Shown here: piece by piece, positions 47,901 to 58,833 of the stretch
How the letters are laid out: the number at the start of each line of letters is the position of its first letter
Numbering within the stretch: position 1 is the stretch's first letter
From: Poecilobothrus nobilitatus
Taxonomy: Eukaryota > Arthropoda > Insecta > Diptera > Dolichopodidae
DNA length: 64,000 bases
NCBI GenBank assembly: GCA_947095535.1
Contig: OX352773.1
Coordinates: 107,863,685-107,927,684 of the forward strand
Reading direction: 5' to 3'
Program-made: the position numbers and the translations under genes
Notes under the pieces: generated by a model
Told to the model about the DNA's origin: nothing
What the model saw: only the letters and a program-made list of their open reading frames with translations
The model's database searches: none

Positions 47901-48508
47901 GAAACTTTCCATGAGTTTATTTTAGAATAAATGAAGTCCGAGACTAAGGTTATGTCTAGGACTTCTTGCCTATTACTAGTAACAAAGGTAGGTTCCCTGC
48001 CAATGTTACAGATTAGAGGGTTAGTACTTAAAATGTAATCAAAAAGTGACTCACCTCTTTCGTTGGTATCCGAACTACCCCAGATGTCATGGTGAGCATT
48101 GGCATCGCAGCTTATGATGACCCCAATGTTCATCCTCCTAGCATCCGCTATCAACCCTGCCAGATTGGATGGAGGGAGTGGATCCTGCGAGTCATGAGGA
48201 AGATACGCCGCAACAACCCAGAGCCTTAAGTTTTTTAGCTTTAGGCTCGCCGCGACCAGATCAGCATCACTGTAATTATACATAAAAGTTAAATTTAATA
48301 TATTTTTAGCAAGTATGCACGCTCTAGGTCTGCATACCTCTTTATTGTACAACAACGTGTACCCTGGTATCTTGAGTCCATGAACCTGTTTTTTTATCAC
48401 CCATGGCTCTTGGATCAAGATAATATCCTCGCCCCTTTTCCTGAGGCGGATTTCAAGCGCGGCGGAAGCCGCTTTGGAATGATGGAGATTAATTTGGAGT
48501 AGCTTCAT
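44972..48508 (-). CDS. LOA LINE ORF2: endonuclease, reverse transcriptase, RNase H
   Basis: The ORF is open from 48646; the likely start is ATG 48508 (MKLLQINLHHS), which gives 1178 residues and overlaps the end of ORF1 by 20 bases. The endonuclease takes residues 1-225 (QINLHHSKAA, QEPWV, DANAHHDIWGS, SDHRYLEF). The RT has FRPISLSSFLRK, FIDIKGAFNNV, GTPQGGVLSPLLWN and YADD near residue 657. The RNase H has YTDGST (near 918), AEIMAIQEAL, LSDSQAAL and WVPGHRGIPGNEKADELAR. A C-x2-C...H...C cluster lies near the C terminus. All catalytic motifs are present, so the enzyme may be functional. Confidence 0.93.
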   Translation of the reverse strand: MKLLQINLHHSKAASAALEIRLRKRGEDIILIQEPWVIKKQVHGLKIPGYTLLYNKEVCRPRACILAKNILNLTFMYNYSDADLVAASLKLKNLRLWVVAAYLPHDSQDPLPPSNLAGLIADARRMNIGVIISCDANAHHDIWGSSDTNERGESLFDYILSTNPLICNIGREPTFVTSNRQEVLDITLVSDFIYSKINSWKVSDEHSFSDHRYLEFSLDESPPTKSIYRNPKRTDWNKYREHLKSTLPSLTPEIPKNIQDLNSLVNVFTKACNKSLEHSCPISKPRGKPKPPWWNDEIKALRKDSRRAFNNAKKTNEIQDWSSYKTALSQYKKALKKAKRDTWRLFCRGIENVSEASRLRKILSTNPMVPSLLKKEDGSWATTSEESLELLLKTHFLPGCSNNSSEVACFLNPLPSISEVVVTGDKLQWAIDSFKPFKSSGPDGIIPAEIQQNASTTLAWLKSIFCGCLNLGLIPDKWKQVRVVFIPKAGKSSHVHAKDFRPISLSSFLRKTLERLIDIHIRCNLDKNLLSASQHAYCKGKSVDTALHTLTSSIERSLNCKEYTLAAFIDIKGAFNNVNQAAIVDALISLGVEPELRALIANMLNSRAISANFGKASAKRFVKRGTPQGGVLSPLLWNMVVNKLLKILEEVGCTTIAYADDIAVVVSGKFPDSLRDVLQLALNKITTWATDCGLSVNPQKTELVLFTRKYKIPKIKPLSLNGCTLAFSETAKFLGLTLDRKLSWKANILERVKKASIALYSCKKAIGRKWGLQPYMTYWLYTSVVRPILMYGVLVWWKAIDKEVNRKAIARVQRTATLCISGSLITTPSAALDIMLNLMPVEYYSKFAAANTAVRLKATSQLINSREGHSDIINQFKSTPALVDYTSPTYFFGKSHVTSIPSRESWSSNTVMTFEGVQFYTDGSTKMNSSVGCGVFSDNLNISHNFRLPDHCSVFQAEIMAIQEALILLNRSVLTVKQVRILSDSQAALKSLESTCTTSKTVINCRKLLNEMARQFSIQLCWVPGHRGIPGNEKADELARIGTTLQVLPDRAGLGVPLSTSKTLFLKEITDMVNYKWSNLTSCNITRLIWPKTDLRRSNDLLSLKRADIRMAIGIITGHCLIGKHARRLGLSASDYCRACKDEEEEETFAHARPCRQEGIPIWGNISSTALATCQVKM

Positions 48509-49526
48509 TACCTGAGCCATCCTTAATCTCCACCACCGTCGCGTTAGCTTCATCCTCGAAGTCCATTGAGAAGCTTTCGGCATCATCAAAGCTGTCGGAA
48601 TCAGATCTAAGTAGATCTTCTTCATCGTCAGCCTTGATGACATCATTCACTCTCTTTGGAGCCGAAGAGGATGCTCCGTCAACGACATCGGATCGGTCAG
48701 AGTCTGCCTCTTGGGCTTGACTTGGGCCTTCCCCGATGCTCATCCTTTTTATACACCTTCAGTGTAACCGCTGTGAAGCCGTAAATTATGACCCCTTTGG
48801 CTGCTTTCGCTAGGGGTTGTAGGGAGTCCTTATTGACAATGACTAACGCCTGTCGGGATTCTCCTACTACTTCCCCTAGTTTGGCAATCTTCCAATTGTG
48901 AGTTGGAAGTTGGGGGTTTGACACTTTCATCATTTTGATGATCGTGTCTGCTTCGGCAGGTTCCCTCGGCAGCCATACCCTAGCTCTTGGCCTGCTAGGG
49001 ATTTCATCCCTGCTTACGGCTTTGAGCTTGGCCCCTGGCCACAGACTTCCCACCTTACCTATCGCCTGCTTGTAGAGATCTGCCGATCTCTGATCAGCAC
49101 AAGCAGTCAATTTGACGTGGCCCTGATGCCAGCCAGCGTCTCTACAGGAGGGTGGTGGTCCCGGGTTTTCTTCCAGTACCTGGAAGAAAGTTGTGTTTAA
49201 AGCAACAACAACTTTCTTCCAGTTACTGGGAGAAATACCCCCATCCTCTAACCCCTCATCAATGATTGCCAGAATTAAACTATCCTTTGCAATTTCATTG
49301 AATGGCCTGGTTACCTGGTTGCTCCCTAGCAACCTAGCCTTTTTGGAACTACCCTGTAGCTCATCTTGTGACCTCTGTCTCTTGGACATAAGGCCCTTCG
49401 ATGAACCTGGGATTTGTCCTTCTTGAGGCTTCACCTGGCCTACTACTGTTTTGGCCCAGGCTAAGGAATTCTTTTGTGCCTCAGATAACTGACCATTATT
49501 GAGAGAGCTTAACCTCTCAATAATTT
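48489..49526 (-). CDS. LOA LINE ORF1, partial (DUF4780-like RNA-binding region)
   Basis: The 5' part is missing at the duplication junction. The frame runs to 48697 and includes an RRM-like stretch with LWPGAKLKAV and SRPRARVWLPREP, typical of DUF4780 regions in insect TE ORF1 proteins. A second frame, offset by +1 and starting at ATG 48743, continues as an acidic Ser/Asp-rich tail to TAA 48489. Copy B shows the same arrangement, but it is a recent duplicate and so no independent support. The two parts may be one protein with a frameshift, or two overlapping ORFs. Confidence 0.75.
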
Positions 49527-49531
49527 TATTT

Positions 49532-51189
49532 TGTAGTCATATTTTTGTAGATTATTTTTAGAAGATATTATTGTACGAATTCCTATTTAAAAAAATTAAT
49601 TCAATTATTTAGTGCCTAATATTGCCTTTTTTAATAATTTCCTTAAATTAAGTGGGTGGAAAATGTTCGGTTGTTGGGTGTAAATCCAATTATAATAATA
49701 TCACGATATCTTTAGCTACTTTTAAATTTCCGGATAAAGAGCCTTTGAGAAGCTTAAAAGAGCCTTGTACAAAGATCAGACTAGCAACCAACAGCTTATA
49801 GTTCCATATGTAAATTGCATTTTTCAGAATCGTGTTTTAAATTAAATAATGATAAAAGTCCGCGTTTAATACCAGATGCAGTTCCAAGTATTTTCACCAA
49901 TTACTTGGTAAATTTATAGAAACGAAAGATAAAAACTTACGCGATGATAATTTAATTTTAAATTTCTCTAATTTAGTTTTAAATGTTAGTAAAAAATAAA
50001 TTTAAAATACTGGAAATTATATAAAGGCCAAAATAATTATTTTATATATTTTAATAGAAAATAATTACTTTAAATGTGATTTTAAATTTAAAATAATAAT
50101 TAATAACAATCTAAGTTACCTATTTTACATATTTAAGTTATATATTTTAATAGATAATTAATTTAAATGTGATTTTAAATTTAGTATAATAATTAATAAC
50201 GATCTAAGTTACCTATTTGACAGAAACAAAACAATTTCAACACATTGAACGATATTGAAAAACGCAAAAAATTAAATATTATTATTGACCAAATTAACCT
50301 TTTAGATACCTATATATAGTTGGGATGCAATCGTCAGGTCATTTTTCATTTTTGCCCACTCAAGATCTATTATTAATTTTTCACAAAATATTGATTTTTG
50401 TGATATTTTTTTTGTTTTTGACTTTTTTTAATATTGTTTTTAATTTGTAAATTAATTACTTTATTTTGCTTTATTAAATTTTATTTTAAATATATCATAT
50501 TATTTACTTAAAAAATTATTTATATATTATTTGTATGTATTAATATATTTTTTTTAAATTATTTTAGTTTAAGGCCTAGTCTTCAGGCGATACCACTTTA
50601 AAAATAATCGCCATATCCCCTACCTCAAAGGAAAAGGCGAATAACTTATAATATTAATTTATTTTATTATATTAATAAAAATTTTAAATAAGTTAACATA
50701 AATTAACTTATTGTAAAAATAATTAAATAGTTTATTTTTCGCACTCTAAAAAATTTACATGCATGCATTGAACATGCATTCTAAAAAATTTACATTATTT
50801 ATTAAAGTAAATCGATATTACAATAAAAATTAGTTTTCAACATTTTTTTGCTCAGTAATGTACCAAATCAATGCTCTTTTAAAAAGTTTTTAAGAAGCTG
50901 TTTTTTGTTGAAAAGTAGTTGAAAGACATTTTTTAAAAAGCATATTTATCATTGAAAATATACAATTTTTAAAAATTTGTTTTTACTAAAAAACGTAAAA
51001 AAGAATGAACTTTAATGCTCCCTTAGGACGAAATTAAAAAAAATTTGTAGTTTTTGTGTTATTTCCAGATTTCTAGGAGGACTACTATTTTTTCCCATAA
51101 GACTACGTGTATTTTTTTTGAAAAAAACGACTACTATTTAGCTTTCCTCTCTCAATGTCCAGGCCTTCTAAAAATTAATGTAGGTTATG
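49532..51189 (+). mobile_element. THAP element 3' half, copy B
   Basis: It is the duplicate of 37592-39185. A degraded THAP coding region (about 49652-50130, first zinc ligands CSVVGC kept, start lost, later frameshifts) and the conserved 3' block (50568-50640) are present, ending with the terminal repeat at 51189. About 90 bp of extra, diverged duplication lies near 50130-50210. Confidence 0.75.
49652..50130 (+). pseudogene. THAP-domain pseudogene, copy B
   Basis: It shares the lost ATG, C-x4-C pair and frameshifts with 37712-38215, but lacks the insertion seen there near 38090. It is non-functional. Confidence 0.7.
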
Positions 51190-52120
51190 GTTGTCTGGTG
51201 TTGTGTTAGGCTGTAAGATTTATTTTTTTTTTTCTATTCATTTCATATATTTTATAAATAGTTTATATTTTTTTTTATTTTACTATTTATAAAAAGAAGT
51301 AACCAAAAAAATTATTAATGAATGGAGGGTATAGAGTAGTATAGCCAGCCATATATATATAGATACATGTATATATGTATGTATATGTATATGCATATTA
51401 ATTTTTTCTTTGCTTAGAAAATTTTACATTTTATAAATACCCATCGAAATGTTAACCTCTGAGGGTAAATTTTTTATTTCTTTTTTATCAATTTAGGAAT
51501 TTTGTAAACAGATTATAAATAAGGTATGTAAGATTAAAAACTCGTGTGCTGTATAAAATTCTATACTGGATGAAAAAATTATAACTTTATCCGAAAACTT
51601 TGACCTAATTTAATTTTTATTGATGCAATATTTTAAAAAAAGGGAAAAAGCCGAATTGAAGTTTCAAAATAAAAAAAAGCCTTGAATTCAATTAAACGTT
51701 CCATTCGGCATAAAAAACTCTTGTAAAACAAAATTATAAGATAAATATATACATTTTGAAGTCCATATATCAAACAAGCTGCTATCCTTTGGTAATCTGT
51801 AGAGCCTTCCATTAAAATTCAGTCTACTAGTTTTGCATGTGGCGCAGGGAATCTGATTTTATATTTTGAAACATTCTAAACAGAGGATGAATATATTATA
51901 CGTTCATGCTAACGAAAGCAAAATAGATGGAAAAGATAATAAAAGTATGTAGATAAATAAAAGAGTCAGAAAAATAGAAATTTTTAATTATAAGTTTTGC
52001 AACAAGTTAATGAATAAAATAATTGAGACAATCAAATAAATTTGGAAACAAATTCTAAACAATAATAAAAAAAAATGTTTCTTACTTTTTGAATAGAAAT
52101 TATGTTCCAACTTCTTGATT

Positions 52121-52240
52121 GGATTGGTTTCAAAAGTGGGGGTCATGTTGTTCGAATCCAGTTCACATGCAACTTGTTTTTTTTTTAACTATCTATTAAT
52201 CAACATTTTTTGAATAAAATATGTATATATTTTGTATATA
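52121..52240 (+). repeat. tRNA-derived SINE remnant, B-box half (copy B)
   Basis: GTTCGAATCC at 52150-52159 is a Pol III B-box motif. The A-box half is deleted. The tail CAACTTG-T(n)-AACTATCTATTAATC follows, as at 40418. Confidence 0.5.
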
Positions 52241-52472
52241 TGAATTTGAAACTTAAATTTTTATCTCTAAATTCATGCATACACACGCAATATATTTTTG
52301 ATCTTTTCTCGTATAATAGTATATTTTTATGTATGTTGCTAAAATATTTTGTTTACAACATTTGTTTAGTATTTAAATCAAAATATTTGCTGTCAACGTT
52401 CTTTAATGCATATTGAATATGCAAGGTTAAAAATTAAGATTTTATGTTCGTAATATGTTCATTAAATATTTA

Positions 52473-52605
52473 AGTGTTGTATAGTGCACAGGAGAGCGTA
52501 CAGGTTTTGAAAGTAAGAGTAATTTGGTTCGAATCCAATTCGTGTAGGTACATTTTTTTTTTGTTAACTGTATTCATCAACATTTTTTTAATAAAATTTT
52601 ATGTA
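52473..52605 (+). repeat. tRNA-derived SINE-like unit with A and B boxes (copy B)
   Basis: TAGTGCACAGG (52482-52492, one mismatch to the A box) and GGTTCGAATCC (52526-52536, B box) are spaced as in a tRNA. A T run, TTAACTGTATTCATCAAC and TTTTTTAATAAAAT follow, like the tail of the unit at 52160-52240. Copy A lacks most of this unit. It does not fold as a complete tRNA by eye. Confidence 0.6.
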
Positions 52606-54565
52606 TAATATACACATATTATTTGATCTTTCCTCCTATAATAATTTAGTTCAATCAATCTTGATGTGTACATGTATTTTGTATTAGGATTTAGCAAAAC
52701 ACAAAATATATAGGTACAATATTTTTATGTTGCTAAATTATTTTGTTTTAAAACATTTGTTTAGGATTTAAATCAGAATATTTGTTTATTGCATATTGAA
52801 TATGTATGGCGTTAAAAATTAATGTTTTATGTGTTTTATTTAGGAACATTTATTATGTCTATTGTGTATATAGATACACATATAGAATTTCATTCAAAAT
52901 AATTCCAATTGCCAAATTCAAACTACATACATACATAATATATTTTTGTATGTATGTACATAGTAAAGAATATAAAAAGTAAAGATCATTACAAAATTAT
53001 GCTTTTGCGCATTACGCATTATGATTTACAAACAAAATTTTGTCAACACAAAAAATTAAAACTACGTATGTAAATATGTACGTACGTATGTAAATAATAT
53101 TATCAGAGATATATTATGTTAAATATTATGTTAAACTAATTTCCTAAATTATTTTCTTCCGCTCCATTTGTTTATAATTTAAATCAAGATATTTATCAAC
53201 AATTTTTACTGCATGATCTTATTAAAGGATTAGGTAGGTACTAGGTGTTCAAGGTTAGATCAGTTGGATATACGATATACTACTAATGCTATACTATAGA
53301 AATATACAGTAAAATACATTTATGTACAATATATATCATTTTCATACGTGTTAGAAATGTTACTTCAACTAAAATTGTATTGTAATATTTATAATCACAG
53401 TATTTTGGTACATATTTTACTCTTCGAGGTACTTTCATTAATTATGAATTACATACTGGAATAAAAAATGTTTACTCTTGCCATATAATAAAAATATCCC
53501 ATATTTTTTAAATTTAAATTATGTGCTTCATTTAAAACTAAAAAGTATAAGTAAAAAAAATAATTTTTAAAATACATTTGCTTTTATCGAAACCGAATTC
53601 GCCCCCTAAAAAGTAGAAAATAAAATTGATTGCAAAATTTTAGCTTTTTGGACTGTTATAATATAAAAGTGAGTTGCTAGTGCAAGCATTTTGGACTGTT
53701 ATAATATAAAAGTAAATTGCTGGAATAAAAAAGAAACACGAACCTCAAATTTCGCAAATTTTTATTTAACCTTATTGTTAAATAGTTGTTTGTTTTTTTA
53801 TATCTCTAAAAATTTTTACACTTATATCTATGCCAATGCATATTATTCATTTGTTGATGACATAAAATTAAAACGGTAAAATTTTTGTTAGCAGATTTAA
53901 TATTAATCTTATGTCTGTTTTGTATTTGTTTACAGTTTTTATTATTTTTTACTTTTAATATTATTTTTTGAATGAAAAAAAAATCATGTATCTACATTAC
54001 AATAATAATAATAATAAATGGATGTATGAATGAATGTACATATATTTTTACGATTTCATTGCATATAATTATTTTTATTGAATAAAACAAAATGTTATTA
54101 AATTATTAGAAGTTATTTTGCTTTGATATAAATTATTATGTAAAAAATCTATAAATTTTGGCATTGTACTTTTTGTGTAGTGGCGGTCGGTCCTGTGGTG
54201 GAGACAGCTGATTTTTTTTTTTCATTTTAAATAAAAACTACTCATGCATTTTTATTGATATAAAAAAAAAATATTAAATTCTAACGCATACATAGATAAA
54301 CATTATAGACACTTGATCAACACATAATCAGTCCATCCAAAATAGAATACTTAAGAAATCAGAAGTAAATTTTTTATATAGTGTTACCATGTTATAATAT
54401 ATAATTATTTGATTTACTTCAATTTTTAAATACAAAAGATATTAAAAACTCTTTATGCGAAATTGTTAGATTGAAAGAAAAATGTTAAAATATGTTTTTT
54501 GCATTATTTTTTAAATAAAATAAAGAACAAAGAAATAAAAATAAAAACAAAGAAATTCAACCAAA

Positions 54566-54765
54566 NNNNNNNNNNNNNNNNNNNNNNNNNNNNNNNNNNN
54601 NNNNNNNNNNNNNNNNNNNNNNNNNNNNNNNNNNNNNNNNNNNNNNNNNNNNNNNNNNNNNNNNNNNNNNNNNNNNNNNNNNNNNNNNNNNNNNNNNNNN
54701 NNNNNNNNNNNNNNNNNNNNNNNNNNNNNNNNNNNNNNNNNNNNNNNNNNNNNNNNNNNNNNNNN
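54566..54765. other. Assembly gap of 200 N
   Basis: All bases are N. By comparison with copy A it should hide about 3.3 kb: the composite repeat and the 3' end of LINE copy B. Confidence 1.
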
Positions 54766-57268
54766 TGATGTCTAATGCCGCAGAAGGGGTTGTTATTAAA
54801 GAGCCACTAATACATAGTGTGGCAGTTCTTTGGACCCTAGCGATTGCTTTGCGGTTGACCTCTTTATCGATAGCCTTCCACCATACTAGGACTCCGTACA
54901 TAAGAATGGGTCTTACTACGGATGTGTATAGCCAGTAAGTCATGTATGGCTGAAGCCCCCATTTCCTACCAATGGCTTTTTTACACGAGTAGAGTGCTAT
55001 TGAGGCCTTCTTCACTCTTTCTAAGATGTTAGCTTTCCAGCTTAACTTCCTGTCTAGAGTTAGACCCAGAAATTTCGCCGTTTCGCTAAAGCCAAGAGTG
55101 CAGCCATTTAACGAAGGCGGTTTTATTTTAGGAATTTTATATTTCCTTGTAAAAAGGACCAGTTCTGTTTTCTGTGGATTTACTGACAGTCCACAGTCTG
55201 TAGCCCATGTTGTGATTTTGTTTAGTGCAAGTTGCAAAACGTCCCTGAGACTGTCTGGAAACTTGCCACTGACCACGACAGCAATATCGTCCGCATAGGC
55301 GATAGTTGTGCAGCCCACCTCTTCCAGGATTTTAAGCAGTTTATTTACTACCATATTCCAAAGAAGGGGAGATAGCACCCCTCCTTGCGGAGTCCCTCTT
55401 TTCACAAACCTTTTTGCTGAAGCGTTGCCAAAGTTGGCACTGATGGCCCTGCTATTTAGCATATTAGCTATCAGTGCTCTTAGCTCTGGTTCAACTCCTA
55501 GGCTTATGAGTGCGTCCACAATTGCTGCCTGATTGACGTTATTAAACGCTCCCTCAATGTCTATAAAAGCTGCAAGAGTATACTCTTTGCAATTTAAAGA
55601 TCTTTCAATCGAGCTTGTCAAAGTGTGAAGTGCAGTATCCACTGACTTCCCTTTACAGTAAGCATGTTGAGAGGCTGACAACAGATTTTTATCTAAGTTG
55701 CAGCGGATATGGATGTCGATCAATCTTTCTAAGGTTTTTCGAAGGAAGGATGACAGGCTTATAGGCCGAAAGTCCTTCGCATGGACGTGACTACTTTTAC
55801 CGGCCTTGGGTATGAACACTACTCTGACCTGTTTCCATTTATCCGGGATAAGCCTCAAATTAAGACAACCACAGAAAATACTTTTTAACCAAGCCAGGGT
55901 AGTAGATGCATTTTGCTGGATCTCAGCGGGTATAATTCCATCCGGTCCGCTTGACTTGAATGGTTTGAAACTATCTATAGCCCATTGTAGTTTGTCCCCT
56001 GTAACCACCACCTCTGAAATAGAAGGGAGAGGATTCAGAAAACAAGCCACCTCTGAGCTGTTATTTGAGCACCCAGGAAGAAAGTGGGTTTTTAAAAGTA
56101 ATTCCAACGACTCCTCGCTTGTGGTAGCCCAGCTGCCATCCTCTTTTTTAAGAAGACTGGGTACCATGGGGTTTGTCGATAGAATTTTCCTAAGTCTAGA
56201 TGCCTCGGAGACGTTCTCTATACCTCGGCAGAATAGTCTCCAGGTATCTCTTTTCGCCTTTTTAAGTGCTTTTTTGTACTGACTAAGAGCTGTTTTATAA
56301 GAGCTCCAGTCCTGTATCTCATTTGTTTTTTTGGCATTATTAAAAGCCCTCCTACTATCTTTCCTTAGAGCTTTGATTTCATCATTCCACCAAGGTGGTT
56401 TAGGTTTACCCCTAGGTTTACTGATGGGACATGAATGCTCTAAGGACTTATTGCAGGCCCTAGTAAAAACGTTTACTAGGCTATTTAGATCCTGGATATT
56501 TTTAGGAATTTCAGGTGTTAAGGAGGGAAGCGTTGACTTTAAGTGCTCCCTATATTTGTTCCAGTCAGTTCTCTTAGGATTTCTATAGATTGACTTTGTT
56601 GGAGGACTTTCGTCCAGACTGAACTCAAGGTATCTGTGATCTGAAAAGAAATGCTCATCAGAAACTTTCCATGAGTTTATTTTAGAATAAATGAAGTCCG
56701 AGACTAAGGTTATGTCTAGGACTTCTTGCCTATTACTAGTAACAAAGGTAGGTTCCCTGCCAATGTTACAGATTAGAGGGTTAGTACTTAAAATGTAATC
56801 AAAAAGTGACTCACCTCTTTCGTTGGTATCCGAACTACCCCAGATGTCATGGTGAGCATTGGCATCGCAGCTTATGATGACCCCAATGTTCATCCTCCTA
56901 GCATCCGCTATCAACCCTGCCAGATTGGATGGAGGGAGTGGATCCTGCGAGTCGTGAGGAAGATACGCCGCAACAACCCAGAGCCTTAAGTTTTTTAGCT
57001 TTAGGCTCGCCGCGACCAGATCAGCATCACTGTAATTATACGTAAAAGTTAAATTTAATGTATTTTTAGCAAGTATGCACGCTCTAGGTCTGCATACCTC
57101 TTTATTGTACAACAACATGTACCCTGGTATCTTGAGTCCATGAACCTGTTTTTTTATCACCCATGGCTCTTGGATCAAGATAATATCCTCGCCCCTTTTC
57201 CTGAGGCGGATTTCAAGCGCGGCGGAAGCCGCTTTGGAATGATGGAGATTAATTTGGAGTAGCTTCAT
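54766..57268 (-). CDS. LOA LINE ORF2, copy B, cut by the gap
   Basis: The frame is open from the start at 57268 to the gap. Endonuclease and RT motifs equal those of copy A, including YADD; RNase H falls in the gap. A few residues differ from copy A, for example Glu for Lys in the FIDIxGAFNNV box. Confidence 0.88.
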
Positions 57269-58468
57269 TACCTGAGCCATCCTTAATCTCCACCACCGTC
57301 GCGTTAGCTTCATCCTCGAAGTCCATTGAGAAGCTTTCGGCATCATCAAAGCTGTCGGAATCAGATCTAAGTAGATCTTCTTCATCGTCAGCCTTGATGA
57401 CATCATTCACTCTCTTTGGAGCCGAAGAGGATGCTCCGTCAACGACATCGGATCGGTCAGAGTCTGCCTCTTGGGCTTGACTTGGGCCTTCCCCGATGCT
57501 CATCCTTTTTATACACATTCAGTGTAACCGCTGTGAAGCCGTAATTTATGACCCCTTTGGCTTTCGCTAGGGGTTGTGGGGAGTCCTTATTGACAATGAC
57601 TAACGCCTGTCGGGATTCTCCTACTACTTCCCCTAGTTTGGCAATCTTCCAATTGTGAGTTGGAAGTTGGGGGTTTGACACTTTCATCATTTTGATGATC
57701 GTGTCTGCTTCGTCAGGTTCCCTCGGCAGCCATACCCTAGCTCTTGGCCTGCTAGGGATTTCATCCCTGCTTACGGCTTTGAGCTTGGCCCCTGGCCACA
57801 GACTTCCCACCTTACCTATCGCCTGCTTGTAGAGATCTGCCGATCTCTGATCAGCACAAGCAGTCAATTTGACGTGGCCCTGATGCCAGCCAGCGTCTCT
57901 ACAGGAGGGTGGTGGTCCCGGGTTTTCTTCCAGTACCTGGAAGAAAGTTGTGTTTAAAGCAACAACAACTTTCTTCCAGTTACTGGGAGAAATACCCCCA
58001 TCCTCTAACCCCTCATCAATGATTGCCAGAATTAAACTATCCTTTGCAATTTCATTGAATGGCCTGGTTACCTGGTTGCTCCCTAGCAACCTAGCCTTTT
58101 TGGAACTACCCTGTAGCTCATCTTGTGACCTCTGTCTCTTGGACATAAGGCTCTTCGATGAACCTGGGATTTGTCCTTCTTGAGGCTTCACCTGGCCTAC
58201 TACTGTTTTGGCCCAGGCTAAGGAATTCTTTTGTGCCTCAGATAACTGACCATTATTGAGAGAGCTTAACCTCTCAATAATTTTATAGGCCGACCGTTTA
58301 TCAAAAAAGGCTTGTTTAGACGGGCGCAATTTGCGTACCGTCTTTGGTTGTTCGCGACTTTCCTTAGCACTGTCAGTGCCCGGTTTGGTCGCTTTACTTG
58401 CCGACTTTTGGGAAGTGCCGGCTAACTCTTTTTTCGAATCTTTTTTTTTTTTTTTTATTTTGTTCCAT
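57249..58468 (-). pseudogene. LOA LINE ORF1, copy B, with homopolymer frameshift
   Basis: The likely start is ATG 58468, followed by a run of 16 A. The downstream frame (Lys/Ser-rich, then the DUF4780-like region, 58329-57457) would be in phase with 15 or 18 A, so the run causes a shift here, real or a sequencing error. The acidic tail is again in a +1 frame (57518-57249). The protein would bind element RNA. Confidence 0.7.
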
Positions 58469-58822
58469 ATTTGAACCCACGAGTACGAAGAAAAGGAAGG
58501 TCCACCCTATGCAGAGATTCGTGTACATAGGGTAAGGCTAATTAATTCGGAGGGTCGCCAGGTACTCCGAATACTCCGTTCGCGACTGGGCTATTTTTAA
58601 GACTGGGCCCCAAGCCAGGCATCGGCACGGGTCGTATAACACCTTGAATCCGGCCCAGGTTTACCCCAATCCGATGGTTCCGGTAAAAACCGAGGTGTCA
58701 GTAATACGATACATAAAGACAGACTCAGTTTACCTTTCCCTTAGTACCTAACCACCTACCTGGTGATTATTTCCGGTCGGCACCCACGAGGAGGGTTTGG
58801 ATTGGGGATTTTTGCCGACCTC

Positions 58823-58833
58823 TTATTTGGTTA
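58823..58833. repeat. Target-site duplication of the LOA LINE, right
   Basis: TTATTTGGTTA equals 44822-44832 and continues into TGTTCACTAATTTATTATAA as at the empty site. Confidence 0.85.

Larger units (their letters stand above)
44833..49528 (-). mobile_element. LOA-type LINE with RNase H, copy A (5'-truncated)
   Basis: The 3' end lies at about 44833, with a tail of (TAACC)n on the LINE strand (44828-44852 as GGTTA units). ORF2 is complete and ORF1 is cut at the duplication junction (about 49528). Endonuclease, RT and RNase H in one ORF plus a DUF4780-like ORF1 point to the LOA or a neighbouring I/R1-like clade. From the outer ends, and subtracting the duplication, a full element would be about 5.2 kb. 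Confidence 0.85.
37592..49531. repeat. Large tandem duplication, copy A (11.94 kb)
   Basis: Sequence from TGTAGTCATATTTTTG at 37592 onward recurs from 49532. The copies correspond through the THAP-element end, the AT-rich spacer, and the LOA LINE. The junction at about 49523-49531 joins the middle of LINE ORF1 to the THAP element with shared ATTTTAT. The copies differ by scattered substitutions and by several deletions. Confidence 0.85.
51190..54565. other. AT-rich spacer of copy B
   Basis: It is the duplicate of 39186-42710 with small differences. No credible gene is present. It keeps the two-copy TTTTGGACTGTTATAATATA repeat near 53648 and 53690 and the inverted ACATACATAC repeat near 52925-52965. 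Confidence 0.5.
49532..58290. repeat. Large tandem duplication, copy B (with assembly gap)
   Basis: It corresponds to copy A with an offset of 11940 at the start and 8760 after the gap. The part equal to 42711-46005 of copy A (3295 bp) should lie in the 200-N gap. Differences include loss of 12 bp near 51714 and unlike deletions in the tRNA-like sequences. Confidence 0.85.
54766..58822 (-). mobile_element. LOA-type LINE, copy B (5' end present, 3' end in the gap)
   Basis: It carries the 5' part missing from copy A, including a GC-richer 5' UTR (about 58469-58822). The 5' end abuts the target duplication at 58823. ORF1 and the first 830 or so residues of ORF2 are present. Confidence 0.85.

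Noticed and set aside
52473..52555. A tRNA gene
   Set aside because: A and B boxes are present but no acceptor or anticodon arms pair by eye, and the tail is SINE-like.
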